Source of the DNA: G963665925 sp963665925
Lineage (GTDB): Bacteria; Bacillota; Clostridia; Peptostreptococcales; Acidaminobacteraceae
DNA: 64,000 nt
Reading direction: 5' to 3'
NCBI GenBank assembly: GCA_963665925.1
Contig: OY762511.1
Span: forward strand, 496,001 to 560,000
The first letter of the stretch is position 1. Each line of letters starts with the position of its first letter. The notes beneath the pieces were generated by a model that had not been told where the DNA came from, did not search any database, and saw nothing but the letters and a program-made list of their open reading frames with translations. Shown in pieces: positions 44,460 through 53,945 of this stretch. A program made the translations under genes and the position numbers.

Positions 44460-45623
44460 TTATGCCGCTTCAGCTTTTGAAGCCTGTTTTCCTTCGAAGG
44501 TCCAGCTCAGCATAGACGGTGTGATTAGTGTCGTTACCAGCACCATAAGAATAACGGCTGCCAGCTCATTATGACCGATGATTTCCATTTGAATGCCCAG
44601 GTTTGCAATGATGATTGCCACCTCAGCACGTGGAATCATGCCCACACCGATTTGAAGCGCCTTTTTGCCTTCAAAGCCTGAGAGTCGTGCTCCAATGCCA
44701 CAGCCGACAACCTTACCCAGTACGCCCATTAGAATAAATACAGAGCCAATTCCAATTGCAGAGAGGGCCGCTGAAATATCTACACCCATACCGATGGATA
44801 CAAAAAATACCGGTGTAAAGAGCAGGGTCGCCACACGGTTGACCTCGTGGGACACCTTATGCCTGAATGCAGTCATCGAAAAGACAACGCCTGAAAAGTA
44901 TGCACCTGTTATTGCAGCCACACCCAGTTCTTCTGAAATGAAAGCCAGAAAGAAGCATGTGACAATGGCATAGGTCACAATTTTTTCTTCTATTCGAATA
45001 GACTTTCCAAATCTATCTATAAGCTTGGTAATCAGGCTTCCTACAACGAATACAAGCAGGAAAAACCCTACAATTTTTGCGATGACAATTACAATGGAGC
45101 TGCTGACCTCCGGTTTGATGACACCGACAATCAGTGTCAGGAGGATGATGCCGACAATATCATCAATAATCGCCGCTCCGAGAATACCTATACCTTGACG
45201 GGTTCTCAACTGACCCAGTTCGCGAAGTGTCTGCACGGAGATACTTACACTGGTAGCTGTAGAGATGACACCCATAAACAGACTCGACGTCAGATCCTTG
45301 GTCAGCAAGTAGGTGCCTCCGGTTACAAAGGCAAGCGGTACAAGCACACCGCCTATGGCAATAAGCGATGATGACTTGCTGGACTCCTGCAGTTCCTTGA
45401 CATCTGTTTCAAGGCCAGCAATGAACATCAGGAAGATTACCCCAATCTCACCCATGTGTTCAATCACTTCAGTTTTTTCCATAATTCCAAGTCCCAGAAC
45501 AATACCTGCAACAATCTGCCCCAAAACTGCTGGCTGCTTCAGCTTACGACTGATAAGCCCACCAATGTTCGCTGCAAGTAGTATAACCCCAATTTCTAAG
45601 ATAAATGCCAATTCTGAATGCAT
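44460..45623 (-). CDS. Cation/proton antiporter, CPA2 family
   Basis: The 387-aa membrane protein has about 12 helices and no TrkA-N domain, of the CPA2 (KefB/NapA) family; it would exchange Na+ or K+ for H+. Family features are the GQIVAGIVLG inverted region, the unwound-helix Asp-Asp pair in AAIIDDIVGIIL (ion-binding Asp) and GMIPRAEVAIIIANLG near the C-terminus. Start ATG 45623 has AAGGGGG seven bases upstream; that ribosome site lies in an RNA stem (see the leader ORF entry). It fits with a sodium-coupled ATP synthase. Confidence 0.9.
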   Translation of the reverse strand: MHSELAFILEIGVILLAANIGGLISRKLKQPAVLGQIVAGIVLGLGIMEKTEVIEHMGEIGVIFLMFIAGLETDVKELQESSKSSSLIAIGGVLVPLAFVTGGTYLLTKDLTSSLFMGVISTATSVSISVQTLRELGQLRTRQGIGILGAAIIDDIVGIILLTLIVGVIKPEVSSSIVIVIAKIVGFFLLVFVVGSLITKLIDRFGKSIRIEEKIVTYAIVTCFFLAFISEELGVAAITGAYFSGVVFSMTAFRHKVSHEVNRVATLLFTPVFFVSIGMGVDISAALSAIGIGSVFILMGVLGKVVGCGIGARLSGFEGKKALQIGVGMIPRAEVAIIIANLGIQMEIIGHNELAAVILMVLVTTLITPSMLSWTFEGKQASKAEAA

Positions 45624-45632
45624 TTTATAGCC

Positions 45633-45709
45633 CCCTTGTCTCTCCAAATAATTGACTTAACATCACTGATAGACAAGGGTTAGGGTTGCGAAATGGCCCT
45701 GTAATCCAT
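45633..45709 (-). promoter_or_regulatory. Leader ORF and ribosome-site-hiding hairpin ahead of the antiporter
   Basis: A nine-codon ORF (MDYRAISQP, ATG 45709, TAA at 45680-45682) has GAAGGTG five bases upstream. Directly after its stop, CCCTTGTCT (45671-45679, minus strand) pairs perfectly with AGACAAGGG (45633-45641), which includes the antiporter's AAGGGGG ribosome site. A ribosome stopping on the leader would cover the first arm and free the site. This is an inferred translational attenuator or coupling device. Confidence 0.55.
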
Positions 45710-45926
45710 ATTCACACCTTCTTCGTCAGAAAATTTACTCAATTCAGTATACGCCTTATAATTCCATTTTACAAGAAATCAATGCAGGATTCTTGCCAAC
45801 ATTGCAAAGTTCTCTGAAAAATTAGCAGGAAACGTTATCCCAGTTTCATTGTAAAGGTAAACCGTCAATGTACAGACAATAAAACAATGGGAAATATTGT
45901 ATCATAACGTTTTCCCATAAAAGATC
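45710..45926. other. Spacer between antiporter leader and prfA terminator
   Basis: This region of about 220 bases is AT-rich with no gene seen. It must contain the antiporter promoter; no clear -35/-10 pair was assigned. Confidence 0.4.
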
Positions 45927-45960
45927 AGAGCGGCCATTCCTGTATTTCCGGAATGGCCGC
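45927..45960 (-). terminator. Terminator of the tdk-prmC-prfA group
   Basis: Perfect 11-bp arms GCGGCCATTCC and GGAATGGCCGC, just after the prfA stop. The T run after it is modest (TCTGATCTTTTAT). Confidence 0.8.
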
Positions 45961-45968
45961 CATAATTT

Positions 45969-47039
45969 TTATGCGTCTAGACGCTTCAATTCTTCTGCCT
46001 GATAATCCGCAATCAGCGCATCAAGCATTTCGTCGATCTCGCCGTCCATAAAGGCAGCAAGCTTATATACTGTAAGACCGATTCTATGGTCAGTGATTCT
46101 GCCCTGTGGCCAGTTGTATGTTCTGATTTTTCCAGAGCGATCACCAGAACCAACCATGGATCTTCTTTGCTCCGCAATTTCAGAGTTTTGAGCTTCAAGC
46201 TCTTTTTCATACAGACGCGCCTGAAGTACCTTCATGGCCTTGTCCTTGTTGGACAGTTGCGATTTGCCATCCTGACAGGAAACGACAATGCCCGTTGGCA
46301 AGTGGGTAATACGAACTGCAGAGTCCGTTGTATTTACCGACTGTCCACCGTTGCCTGAAGACCGGAATACGTCTACACGGATATCATTCTGGTTGATTGT
46401 TACTTCAACGTCTTCCACTTCTGGAAGTACCGCCACTGTGGCTGTCGAAGTATGGATACGTCCGCCCGACTCAGTCTGAGGGATACGCTGAACCCTATGG
46501 ATACCTGACTCAAACTTCAGCTTGGAGAATGCGCCTTGTCCTGTAATCATGACAGAGGCTTCCTTGATACCGCCAACACCAGACTCTGAAGTGTTCATCA
46601 TTTCAACTTTCCACTTCTGACGTTCAGCATAGCGAATATACAGTCTTAGAAGCTCGGCAGCAAACAGACCAGCCTCATCGCCACCCGCACCCGCACGCAC
46701 TTCAAGAATAACGTTCTTATCGTCATTAGGATCCTTTGGAATCAGAAGAATCTTTAGGGCCTGCTCAATTTCAGGCAGGGTCTCTTCCAGCTCTGAAAGT
46801 TCCATTTTTGCAAGGTCACGCATTTCTTCATCTGACTCGTCACGAATGACTTCCTTTGCTTCTTCAATGCCTTTTTTCGCATTTTTATACTCAGTAAACT
46901 TTTCTACAATTGGCGTCAGGTCAGCATGTTCACGCATCAGCTTTTGCCACAGCTTCTGATCACTGATGATATCAGGGTCAGAAATCTGCAGATTCAGCTC
47001 GGCATGCTTCTCTACGATAAATTCCAATTTATCAAACAT
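45969..47039 (-). CDS. prfA: Peptide chain release factor 1
   Basis: This RF1 of 356 residues ends translation at UAA and UAG. The codon-reading PxT motif is PQT in VQRIPQTESGGR (about residues 187-189) and the catalytic GGQ is in SSGNGGQSVNTTD (about 231-233). Start ATG 47039 (MFDKLEFIVEKH). The methyltransferase that modifies the GGQ Gln is encoded 16 bases upstream. Confidence 0.97.
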   Translation of the reverse strand: MFDKLEFIVEKHAELNLQISDPDIISDQKLWQKLMREHADLTPIVEKFTEYKNAKKGIEEAKEVIRDESDEEMRDLAKMELSELEETLPEIEQALKILLIPKDPNDDKNVILEVRAGAGGDEAGLFAAELLRLYIRYAERQKWKVEMMNTSESGVGGIKEASVMITGQGAFSKLKFESGIHRVQRIPQTESGGRIHTSTATVAVLPEVEDVEVTINQNDIRVDVFRSSGNGGQSVNTTDSAVRITHLPTGIVVSCQDGKSQLSNKDKAMKVLQARLYEKELEAQNSEIAEQRRSMVGSGDRSGKIRTYNWPQGRITDHRIGLTVYKLAAFMDGEIDEMLDALIADYQAEELKRLDA

Positions 47040-47054
47040 CAAAATCACCTACTC

Positions 47055-47906
47055 CTATTTAATAAACCCAATAACCACACGTTCAATTTTGTTCAGATCT
47101 TTATATATGACTATATCCTTATACATTCCGCTCTGTATCATCATGTTCCTGATTGTTTCCGCCTGATCATGTCCGGTTTCAAAGGCAAGAATACCTCGAT
47201 CGCACAGAAACTGAGGCGCTTCGGATATTATCCTTCTATAGAAATCATACCCATCCTCACCGCCATCAAGCGCAAGCCTTGGCTCGTGAACCGCCACTTC
47301 CACCTGAAGACCCTCAATGTCTGCACTGGGAATATAGGGTGGGTTGGACACAATCACATCGTATTTTGTACCCGGAGATACAGGTTGAAACAGATCGCCA
47401 CTTAAAAACTTCAGTCGGTCAGAAACACCGTTTTTCTCGGCATTCATCCTTGCGACTTCCGTAGCATCCCTTGAAATATCAACCGTTTCCACATGGGCCT
47501 TTTTCAGATAATGGGCGAGAGAAATGGAAATTGCGCCACTGCCCGTTCCAATATCCAAAATAAGAACGTCCTTACTATTATCAATCAACTCAAGTATTTT
47601 TTCAACTAAAAGTTCCGTGTCTGGTCTTGGAATCAACACACTGGGTGTCACGATGAACTCAAGACCCATAAAGCCTTCTGTCCCAATGAGATATTGAACC
47701 GGATGTCCCTTGGCTCTGCTTTCAAACAGCGTCTTCAAACCTTCCACCTTTTCAGTGGAGACAGGCTGATTTGCCGACAGTATGAGGTCAAGTTTTGTAA
47801 GCCCCAGCGCGTGACAAATCAAAAGCTCCGTATCCAGTTCAGGCGTCTCGGAAATATTCTTAAACATTTCCCGACCCATCAGAATCATGTCCTTTAATGT
47901 TGTCAT
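47055..47906 (-). CDS. prmC: Release factor glutamine methyltransferase
   Basis: The 283-aa enzyme methylates the GGQ glutamine of release factors, using SAM. The SAM-binding loop DIGTGSGAISISLA is at about 118-131 and the catalytic NPPY at 188-191, with an RPDTELLVE linker and an N-terminal helical domain that binds the release factor. Its ATG overlaps the stop of the upstream DUF1385 gene (ATGA), so the pair is translationally coupled. Confidence 0.96.
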   Translation of the reverse strand: MTTLKDMILMGREMFKNISETPELDTELLICHALGLTKLDLILSANQPVSTEKVEGLKTLFESRAKGHPVQYLIGTEGFMGLEFIVTPSVLIPRPDTELLVEKILELIDNSKDVLILDIGTGSGAISISLAHYLKKAHVETVDISRDATEVARMNAEKNGVSDRLKFLSGDLFQPVSPGTKYDVIVSNPPYIPSADIEGLQVEVAVHEPRLALDGGEDGYDFYRRIISEAPQFLCDRGILAFETGHDQAETIRNMMIQSGMYKDIVIYKDLNKIERVVIGFIK

Positions 47907-48826
47907 GAAACAAATTCCTCGTCTTCGTCCAGTACTGCTTTCAGAGACATCAGTGCAACTTCGAGCTGGCTGTCATCCGGCTCCTTCGTTGTCAGCTTCT
48001 GCATCATTAGTCCTGGCCATGTAATCACCCGGACAAATGCGTTGTCATGCTTGCCTGTGAATTTGATGATTTCAAATGAAAGGCCTGCAATTAGGGGAAA
48101 GAGTAGCATTTTCATACCAATTCGCGCAAGTGGTGACGACCAGCTTACAAAGGAAAATATAATAATGCTTGTAATCAGTACTAGGAGCAGAAAGCTCGTA
48201 CCGCATCGCGGATGCAGTCTGGTAAACTTTCTCGCGTTTTCCACAGTGAGGGCTTCACCACTTTCATAAGTGAATATGACCTTGTGCTCCGCACCATGGT
48301 ACTGGAACACTCTGCGTATATCCTTCATCATTGAGATTGCAGCCACATAGCTGATGAACATGACAATTTTCATGACACCTTCCATCGCGCTGAGCAGCAG
48401 GGGATCGGAAACCCATCTTTTTGTGAATGAAATTATCAACGTGGGCAGGACGCCAAAAAGACCAAAAGCCATAAATACGGCAAAGACCATGGAAATGGCC
48501 ACCATGATATCATCTGCACGCTTCCCAAACTTGTCCTTGAGCCATTTTTCAAATTTCGACTCCGGCTCCTGCTCGGTTCCGTCTTCAAAAAACTCTGCAG
48601 ACCAGGTCAGTGCCTTAACGCCAACAATCATGGATGCAATCAGACCGACAACACCGCGCACAAATGGAATTTTAGCCAGTACGCCGAGTTTTGAAATGTG
48701 GTCTTCCTGCCTGATTTCAATTTCACCATTTTGCTTTCGGACTGCCATGGCAACCTTGCTGCCATTACGCATCATGACCCCTTCAATGAGGGCCTGTCCA
48801 CCAATGGATGTATATTTCTTCTTCAT
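47903..48826 (-). CDS. DUF1385 membrane protein (YqhQ-like)
   Basis: The 307-aa protein of the DUF1385/YqhQ family has four or so membrane helices after an N-terminal segment GGQALIEGVMMRNGSKVA, plus the conserved FQYHGAEHKVIFTYESG and LHPRCGTSFLLLV parts. The biochemical function is not established. In many Firmicutes it sits between rpmE/tdk and prmC-prfA, as here. Its start overlaps the tdk stop by one base. Confidence 0.92.
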   Translation of the reverse strand: MKKKYTSIGGQALIEGVMMRNGSKVAMAVRKQNGEIEIRQEDHISKLGVLAKIPFVRGVVGLIASMIVGVKALTWSAEFFEDGTEQEPESKFEKWLKDKFGKRADDIMVAISMVFAVFMAFGLFGVLPTLIISFTKRWVSDPLLLSAMEGVMKIVMFISYVAAISMMKDIRRVFQYHGAEHKVIFTYESGEALTVENARKFTRLHPRCGTSFLLLVLITSIIIFSFVSWSSPLARIGMKMLLFPLIAGLSFEIIKFTGKHDNAFVRVITWPGLMMQKLTTKEPDDSQLEVALMSLKAVLDEDEEFVS

Positions 48827-49425
48827 TACATTTCACCTAAGCTTCTTTCCTTCAGTTCAAAATAGCACTGAGCACATAGGGACTCGTATTCCACATGGTC
48901 TACGCCGTCAATCGCAACCTGAGCGCCTTCGAAAACAAACTCACCATTGATTTTACGGCCGTTCAGAACCGCTTTTTTACCGCATCGACATACGGTTTTA
49001 AGCTCTTCCAGGCTGTGTGCAAGCAGCAGCAGTCGTGCGCTCCCCTCGAAACCATTGACCTTGAAGTCGGTTCTCAGACCATAACAGATCACCGGAATAC
49101 CCATTCTCACGGCAACTTCAAACAGCTGATCGATCTGCTCTGTTGCCATAAACTGAACTTCATCGACAAGAATGCAATCCAGCGGTCCATGTTCAGAAAC
49201 ATAGCGCTGAACTTCATAAATCACATTTTCTTCACGGGAGAGCAGCATGTCTACCTTTTTAGTAATGCCGAGTCTGGACATGACCGCATCGCCGCCCTTT
49301 TTGTCCGTACCGGGCTTTAGAATAATCGCGCGCATGCCGCGTTCGCCATAATTATGTGCAACCTGCAGCAGATTTGTCGTTTTACCGCAATTCATCGCAC
49401 CATATCTGAAATAGAGTTTTGCCAT
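48826..49425 (-). CDS. tdk: Thymidine kinase
   Basis: The 199-aa type II thymidine kinase phosphorylates salvaged thymidine. The P-loop is YGAMNCGKTTNLL, Walker B-like VDEVQFM, the lasso and FKVNGFEGSARLL region follow, and the structural zinc cysteines are in VCRCGKKA and YESLCAQCYFE. Start ATG 49425 (MAKLYFRY). It is the first gene of the tdk-yqhQ-prmC-prfA cluster. Confidence 0.96.
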   Translation of the reverse strand: MAKLYFRYGAMNCGKTTNLLQVAHNYGERGMRAIILKPGTDKKGGDAVMSRLGITKKVDMLLSREENVIYEVQRYVSEHGPLDCILVDEVQFMATEQIDQLFEVAVRMGIPVICYGLRTDFKVNGFEGSARLLLLAHSLEELKTVCRCGKKAVLNGRKINGEFVFEGAQVAIDGVDHVEYESLCAQCYFELKERSLGEM

Positions 49426-49621
49426 GTTCGCCTCCTGCAATATCATTTAACAAATTTCCAATTTATGGAATATTCATTTTCTCCACTTATATATTATACC
49501 AGAGATAGACGTCTGTTTGCGAATAGAATCCACCACACCTACCGCTGCGCCTTATATTTTAACTGAAGATTCTGGGGCCCACAGCACGTGTTTTTCCATG
49601 TATTCCTTGTTTTGGAACATG

Positions 49622-49650
49622 CGAAAAAGGGTTGGACACTCCAACCCTTT
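49622..49650 (-). terminator. Terminator of rpmE
   Basis: Perfect 11-bp arms AAAGGGTTGGA and TCCAACCCTTT with a 3-base loop, followed by TTTTC on the minus strand. Confidence 0.9.
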
Positions 49651-49674
49651 GTCAGTTTCAGCAATATTGGTTTC

Positions 49675-49875
49675 TTACTTAAGACCGTATTTTTGCTTGA
49701 ATTTGTCAGCACGGCCGCCACGCTCAACCTGCTTCATAGAACCAGTAAAGAACGGATGACACTCTGCGCAGATTTCAAGACGGATTTCCTTGTTAGTAGA
49801 TCTAGTCTTGAAAGTATTACCACATGCGCAATGTACTTCTACCTCATTGTATTCAGGATGGATTCCTTGTTTCAT
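49675..49875 (-). CDS. rpmE: 50S ribosomal protein L31, zinc form
   Basis: The 66-aa L31 is of the zinc-binding type, shown by CAC and CAEC cysteine pairs (in EVHCACGNTF and LEICAECHPF). Such forms are replaced by cysteine-free paralogues when zinc is scarce. Start ATG 49875 with AAAGAGGTG upstream; the frame's earlier GTG is part of that site. It follows rho, as in most Firmicutes. Confidence 0.96.
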   Translation of the reverse strand: MKQGIHPEYNEVEVHCACGNTFKTRSTNKEIRLEICAECHPFFTGSMKQVERGGRADKFKQKYGLK

Positions 49876-50083
49876 GAGATTCACCTCTTTCTAGATTTTA
49901 TGGGATTGTGATTTGGCAATCCCTCTTAGTTATACCATATTGAAAATGAGCCCACTTCCAATAATTGTGTCAAATTTACTTGAACAGTCTTCCACCCAAA
50001 TATATTAAGGGCAATCGGACTTATTGTCAAGCTTAATTATTTTATCATGGTATACCCAAAATTTCAACATTCTATTCCAAGAA

Positions 50084-51592
50084 TCAGATGCCGTTTTTCC
50101 CCTGTTTGATGCCTTCTCTAATTTTTGATACAAACTCCACATTGGTTTTAGTTTCCACCAGTTTATCCATAAGCTGCTCAGTCACTTCCTGAACATTCTG
50201 GTTGCCCAGTACACGCCTGATGTGCCAGATTGCCTCAAGTTCCTCACGTGATAGAAGCTTGTCTTCACGTCTTGTGCCTGATTTCAGAATATCCACCGCA
50301 GGGAAGATCCGTTTCTCAGACAAACGACGGCTGAGTGTCAGTTCCATATTGCCTGTACCCTTGAATTCTTCAAAAATGACATCGTCCATTCTCGAACCTG
50401 TTTCGATCAGGGCCGTCGCCAGGATCGTCAGACTGCCACCGCTTTCAATGTTACGTGCAGCACCAAAGAACCTTTTCGGCTTGTGGAGGGCCGCAGGGTC
50501 AAAACCGCCGGAAAGCGTCCGGCCCGATGATGGTATGACAAGGTTATAGGCCCGTGCCAGTCGCGTGATACTATCGAGCAGAACAACGACATCCTTGCCC
50601 TGTTCAACCAGACCCTTAGCTCTGCAAAGCACCATTTCAGCCACTTTGATATGGTGTGAAGGCAGCTCGTCAAAGGTTGAGTAAATGACATCGGCATTGA
50701 TGGACCGCTCCATCTCCGTAACTTCCTCTGGACGTTCATCAATCAGGAGCACAATGACTTCTGCGTCCGGATTGTTTCTTGTAATGTTCTGGGCAATCTT
50801 CTGAAGCAGAATGGTCTTGCCTGTTTTTGGCGGTGCGACAATGAGTCCACGCTGCCCCTTGCCAATCGGCGATATCAAATCAATGAGGCGCATGGAAAGC
50901 TCTCCGCTTCCATCATCCAAATTAAAACGTTCTTCCGGGTAGAGAGGCGTCAGATCATCAAATCGCGGTCTGACAGCATTTGATTTTGGCTTCTGTCCAT
51001 TGATTTCCTTAACATAAATCAGTGCCCTGAATTTTTCAGACTGGGTCGGTGTACGCGTGACCCCTTTGATTTTGTCGCCAGTGCGCATATTGAACTTACG
51101 TATTTGCGATGGCGAAACATAGACATCCAGATCGCTTGAAAGGAAGTTCTTGAATCGCAAAAATCCGTAGCCCTGGTCAATGACCTCCAGCACGCCTTCA
51201 ACATCATCATCAGCAGCCTGTTCCTTCAAATCTTTAGAAACACCTTCTCGACCGCCCTCTGCTTCGTTTTCATCTGTGCGTTTTCTCACTGAACGCGTTC
51301 GATGTGCACGGGGCTCCTTGGTTTCAAACTCCACCCCATTTTCACTGGACTTGGACATTGCAGCCTCTTTGGAAACAGGAACTTCATCTTTTGAAACACG
51401 GACTTCAACTTGAGAAACGTCAACTATACCATCCGCTTCAGCTGCATCCGGCGTGGACGTCTCCATATTTCCATTTACAATGGCATCTATCAGCTCATCC
51501 TTTTTCATTCTTGAATAGTTTTTAATTTTCATGGCCTTGGCAATGGCCTTCAGGTCGGGCAGATTTTTTGCCTTCAAACTTTCGAGCTCCAT
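50084..51592 (-). CDS. rho: Transcription termination factor Rho
   Basis: The 502-aa hexameric RNA helicase ends untranslated transcripts. An N-terminal SAP-like helical domain (about 1-45) is followed by a charged, low-complexity insert (about 45-125, rich in E, K, S), the RNA-binding cold-shock-like domain (GYGFLRF... DVYVSPSQIRKFNMRTGD), then the ATPase core with Walker A APPKTGKTILLQ, Walker B VVVLLDSITRLARAYN and the Q/R loops. Start ATG 51592 with GGAGG five bases upstream. Confidence 0.96.
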   Translation of the reverse strand: MELESLKAKNLPDLKAIAKAMKIKNYSRMKKDELIDAIVNGNMETSTPDAAEADGIVDVSQVEVRVSKDEVPVSKEAAMSKSSENGVEFETKEPRAHRTRSVRKRTDENEAEGGREGVSKDLKEQAADDDVEGVLEVIDQGYGFLRFKNFLSSDLDVYVSPSQIRKFNMRTGDKIKGVTRTPTQSEKFRALIYVKEINGQKPKSNAVRPRFDDLTPLYPEERFNLDDGSGELSMRLIDLISPIGKGQRGLIVAPPKTGKTILLQKIAQNITRNNPDAEVIVLLIDERPEEVTEMERSINADVIYSTFDELPSHHIKVAEMVLCRAKGLVEQGKDVVVLLDSITRLARAYNLVIPSSGRTLSGGFDPAALHKPKRFFGAARNIESGGSLTILATALIETGSRMDDVIFEEFKGTGNMELTLSRRLSEKRIFPAVDILKSGTRREDKLLSREELEAIWHIRRVLGNQNVQEVTEQLMDKLVETKTNVEFVSKIREGIKQGKNGI

Positions 51593-51756
51593 GAGCACCT
51601 CCAAAATATATGCTTTCCATATGCTATATGAATATTATTTATGTGACAGGAATATTACACTTGCACAACATTATCTTAATTATGCTTTATATGTGCTAGC
51701 GCACATTGTATATTAATTGTGAATGAATTCTAAGACAAAACCGGGAGGTTTTTATC

Positions 51757-53667
51757 ATGAACCACATAAAAAAGCTTTTGCTTTTAACCCTGATGCTGGT
51801 CCTCTTCTCTACCATGGCATTTGCTGAGGACACAATCACTGTAAGTATTGACGGAAATCCGATTGCCTTTGAAACCGAGCCCCAAATGAATGGAAATACC
51901 ATCATGGTTCCCATGAAGGAATTTTTCGAAGCGATGGGCGCGCGTGTCCTCTGGGTCGAATCTGAACGCATGGTTATCGCATATAAGGATAACATGCACA
52001 TGAAACTTCAGCTTGGCAACAAAATCGCTTTTAGAAACGGAAAACGATTTATGCTCGAAGCCGAACCTGTTATCAGCGACGGCAGAACTCTTGTACCTAC
52101 CCAGATTATTGCGGAGACCTTCGATATGAAGCCGACCTGGGATGAGGATACAAAAACACTTACCCTTGAAGGTTCAGATGACGATGCCGGACTGAAGATG
52201 TTTTCAGACGGAATCTACAAAACCAAACCTATTGATGAACTTGGTATAGCAATATCCATTCCTTATCACTGGGAAAATCTTGAGGGACCTTTTCAATACG
52301 GTTATCAGGACGATTTTGAGTCATACAGTATTACACTGATGTCCCAATCTATTGATAAGACAATAACACTCACAGAATTGGTTGATGAAAATAAGGCGAT
52401 TCTTTTAGATGCCTATGATGAGGATATCACATTTACAGGTGAAGAAGTACTAAAAATTGATAATTTGATTGATGTTCGAAAACTCTTCATTACAACGACA
52501 GAGAACGACATCAAGCAGAAACAGGTGCTTTACATTCTAAAGCAGGATGACACAGCATACTACATGACCTGCCATTATGGAAAAGAAGTTCCCGAGGAAG
52601 ACATCATTGCGGTTTTTGACAATATCATTTCGACCTTCAAAATTCGAAACCTGTCCATTGACTCTGAAGAAGAGCACTATATGGAATTTGAAGAGTTCTA
52701 TACGAGAGGGGTCCACCTCAATCAGGAATACTATTCAAATATGGTTGTTGAGAAGAGTGAGATACCTTTTAGCGGAACCCTCGATGAGGGCCACCACCTT
52801 GACGCTTTCCTGGTCAAGGTTCAAAGCGGAAGCGAGTCCCTTGACTTCATCATACCAATTACAGGCACGACCTTTGATGCAATCATTTATACTCCTTTCG
52901 GATTGGGTAAACACAATATATTCATAGCTGGCATACCGGCAAATTCAGACAATGATTCAGATGCATCCAGCGCTGGAGACGGCGCTTCAGATTATACGCT
53001 AGCCAACCCGGAAAACACCAGCGACGATACAGCGGGAGGCTCTTCGGGCAGTGGCGAAGACAAGGACTCAAACCAGACTACAGGCACACAGCGCGACCCA
53101 TTGGACGACCTTATAGATACCAGTGCCGCTCTGCCTCTTCTTGAAAGCTCAGCGCGCATTCCCGTAATGCAGTTCAGTGTCATCAACATTGACTCAAGAA
53201 CCATGCGTTACCGTATTCCGACAAACACCATCCGAAGCAAGGATGTACAGATTGATTCTACTGCGAGACTTCTGACTTATCAGGTCAGCAGCCAGTATAT
53301 GAAAGCCAGGGAACTCTTCGCATGGATGATCAACAACATCGCCATTGATGAAAACACGGACATCTCGCGCAGCAATTATCAGGTCTTCGACACGGCAGTC
53401 GGTACACATGAACAGATCAATCAGCTTTATGTCGCATACCTGAGGGCTCTGGATATCCCGGCACGTGTCATGAAGGGCTCAGCAGGCACAGATGTTTATT
53501 TCTGGACCGAGCTTTACCTCAATGGCTCATGGGTTACCTCAGACCTGATTGAAGGCATACTGCTCAAGGATGATGAGTCTGCCCATATTTCAGATTACAT
53601 GTATTTCAACATCAACTTTGAGAGCCACAGATACCGCTACGACCTGATTCAGGTTATGCCTTACTGA
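51757..53667 (+). CDS. Secreted copper-amine-oxidase-like and transglutaminase-like protein
   Basis: This 636-aa exported protein is on the plus strand. A signal peptide (about 1-23, ending AFA) is followed by a copper-amine-oxidase N-terminal-like domain (about 28-145, with VPMKEFFEAMGARVLW and RTLVPTQIIAETF), a middle beta-rich region, a Ser/Asp-rich linker near 405-450, and a C-terminal transglutaminase-like domain (about 510-636). The expected catalytic Cys and His are not visible (GTHEQ and YFWTELYL appear in their places); the Asp region VTSDL remains. It is probably a wall- or matrix-binding protein. GGGAGG precedes ATG 51757. Confidence 0.85.
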   Translation: MNHIKKLLLLTLMLVLFSTMAFAEDTITVSIDGNPIAFETEPQMNGNTIMVPMKEFFEAMGARVLWVESERMVIAYKDNMHMKLQLGNKIAFRNGKRFMLEAEPVISDGRTLVPTQIIAETFDMKPTWDEDTKTLTLEGSDDDAGLKMFSDGIYKTKPIDELGIAISIPYHWENLEGPFQYGYQDDFESYSITLMSQSIDKTITLTELVDENKAILLDAYDEDITFTGEEVLKIDNLIDVRKLFITTTENDIKQKQVLYILKQDDTAYYMTCHYGKEVPEEDIIAVFDNIISTFKIRNLSIDSEEEHYMEFEEFYTRGVHLNQEYYSNMVVEKSEIPFSGTLDEGHHLDAFLVKVQSGSESLDFIIPITGTTFDAIIYTPFGLGKHNIFIAGIPANSDNDSDASSAGDGASDYTLANPENTSDDTAGGSSGSGEDKDSNQTTGTQRDPLDDLIDTSAALPLLESSARIPVMQFSVINIDSRTMRYRIPTNTIRSKDVQIDSTARLLTYQVSSQYMKARELFAWMINNIAIDENTDISRSNYQVFDTAVGTHEQINQLYVAYLRALDIPARVMKGSAGTDVYFWTELYLNGSWVTSDLIEGILLKDDESAHISDYMYFNINFESHRYRYDLIQVMPY

Positions 53668-53702
53668 TCTCTCTGAAGCTGATATCTGATATTTGAAACC
53701 AA

Positions 53703-53741
53703 CCCCCGCCAACTCCTTTTGAAGAGCTTGCGGGGGTTTTT
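53703..53741 (+). terminator. Terminator of the secreted protein gene
   Basis: CCCCCGC and GCGGGGG arms followed by TTTTT on the plus strand, about 35 bases after the stop. Confidence 0.92.
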
Positions 53742-53823
53742 ATCTTCTCTTCCTAGCCAGGTACTACTCTCCGGCTTGATTCTCAAGGCCTTATGTCTAG
53801 AACAAAGTCCAATTTCCTAAACA

Positions 53824-53871
53824 ATAAAAAAGGCCACAGAATGCATTCCATTGGAAAGTCATTCTGTGGCC
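53824..53871 (-). terminator. Terminator of kal-kce
   Basis: GGCCACAGAATG and the matching CATTCTGTGGCC arms, followed on the minus strand by TTTTTTATTG. It lies about 75 bases after the kce stop. Confidence 0.9.
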
Positions 53872-53945
53872 CTGGACTACTGACAAGCTTCAAATCTCCA
53901 CCTTGGTGGATTTTCGAAACACTCAACAGTCTTAAGTTCAGTGCA

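Noticed and set aside
51691..51706. Short ATGTGC/GCACAT inverted pair before the secreted protein gene as an operator
   Set aside because: The arms are only six bases with a four-base loop, and no regulator or second copy supports it.
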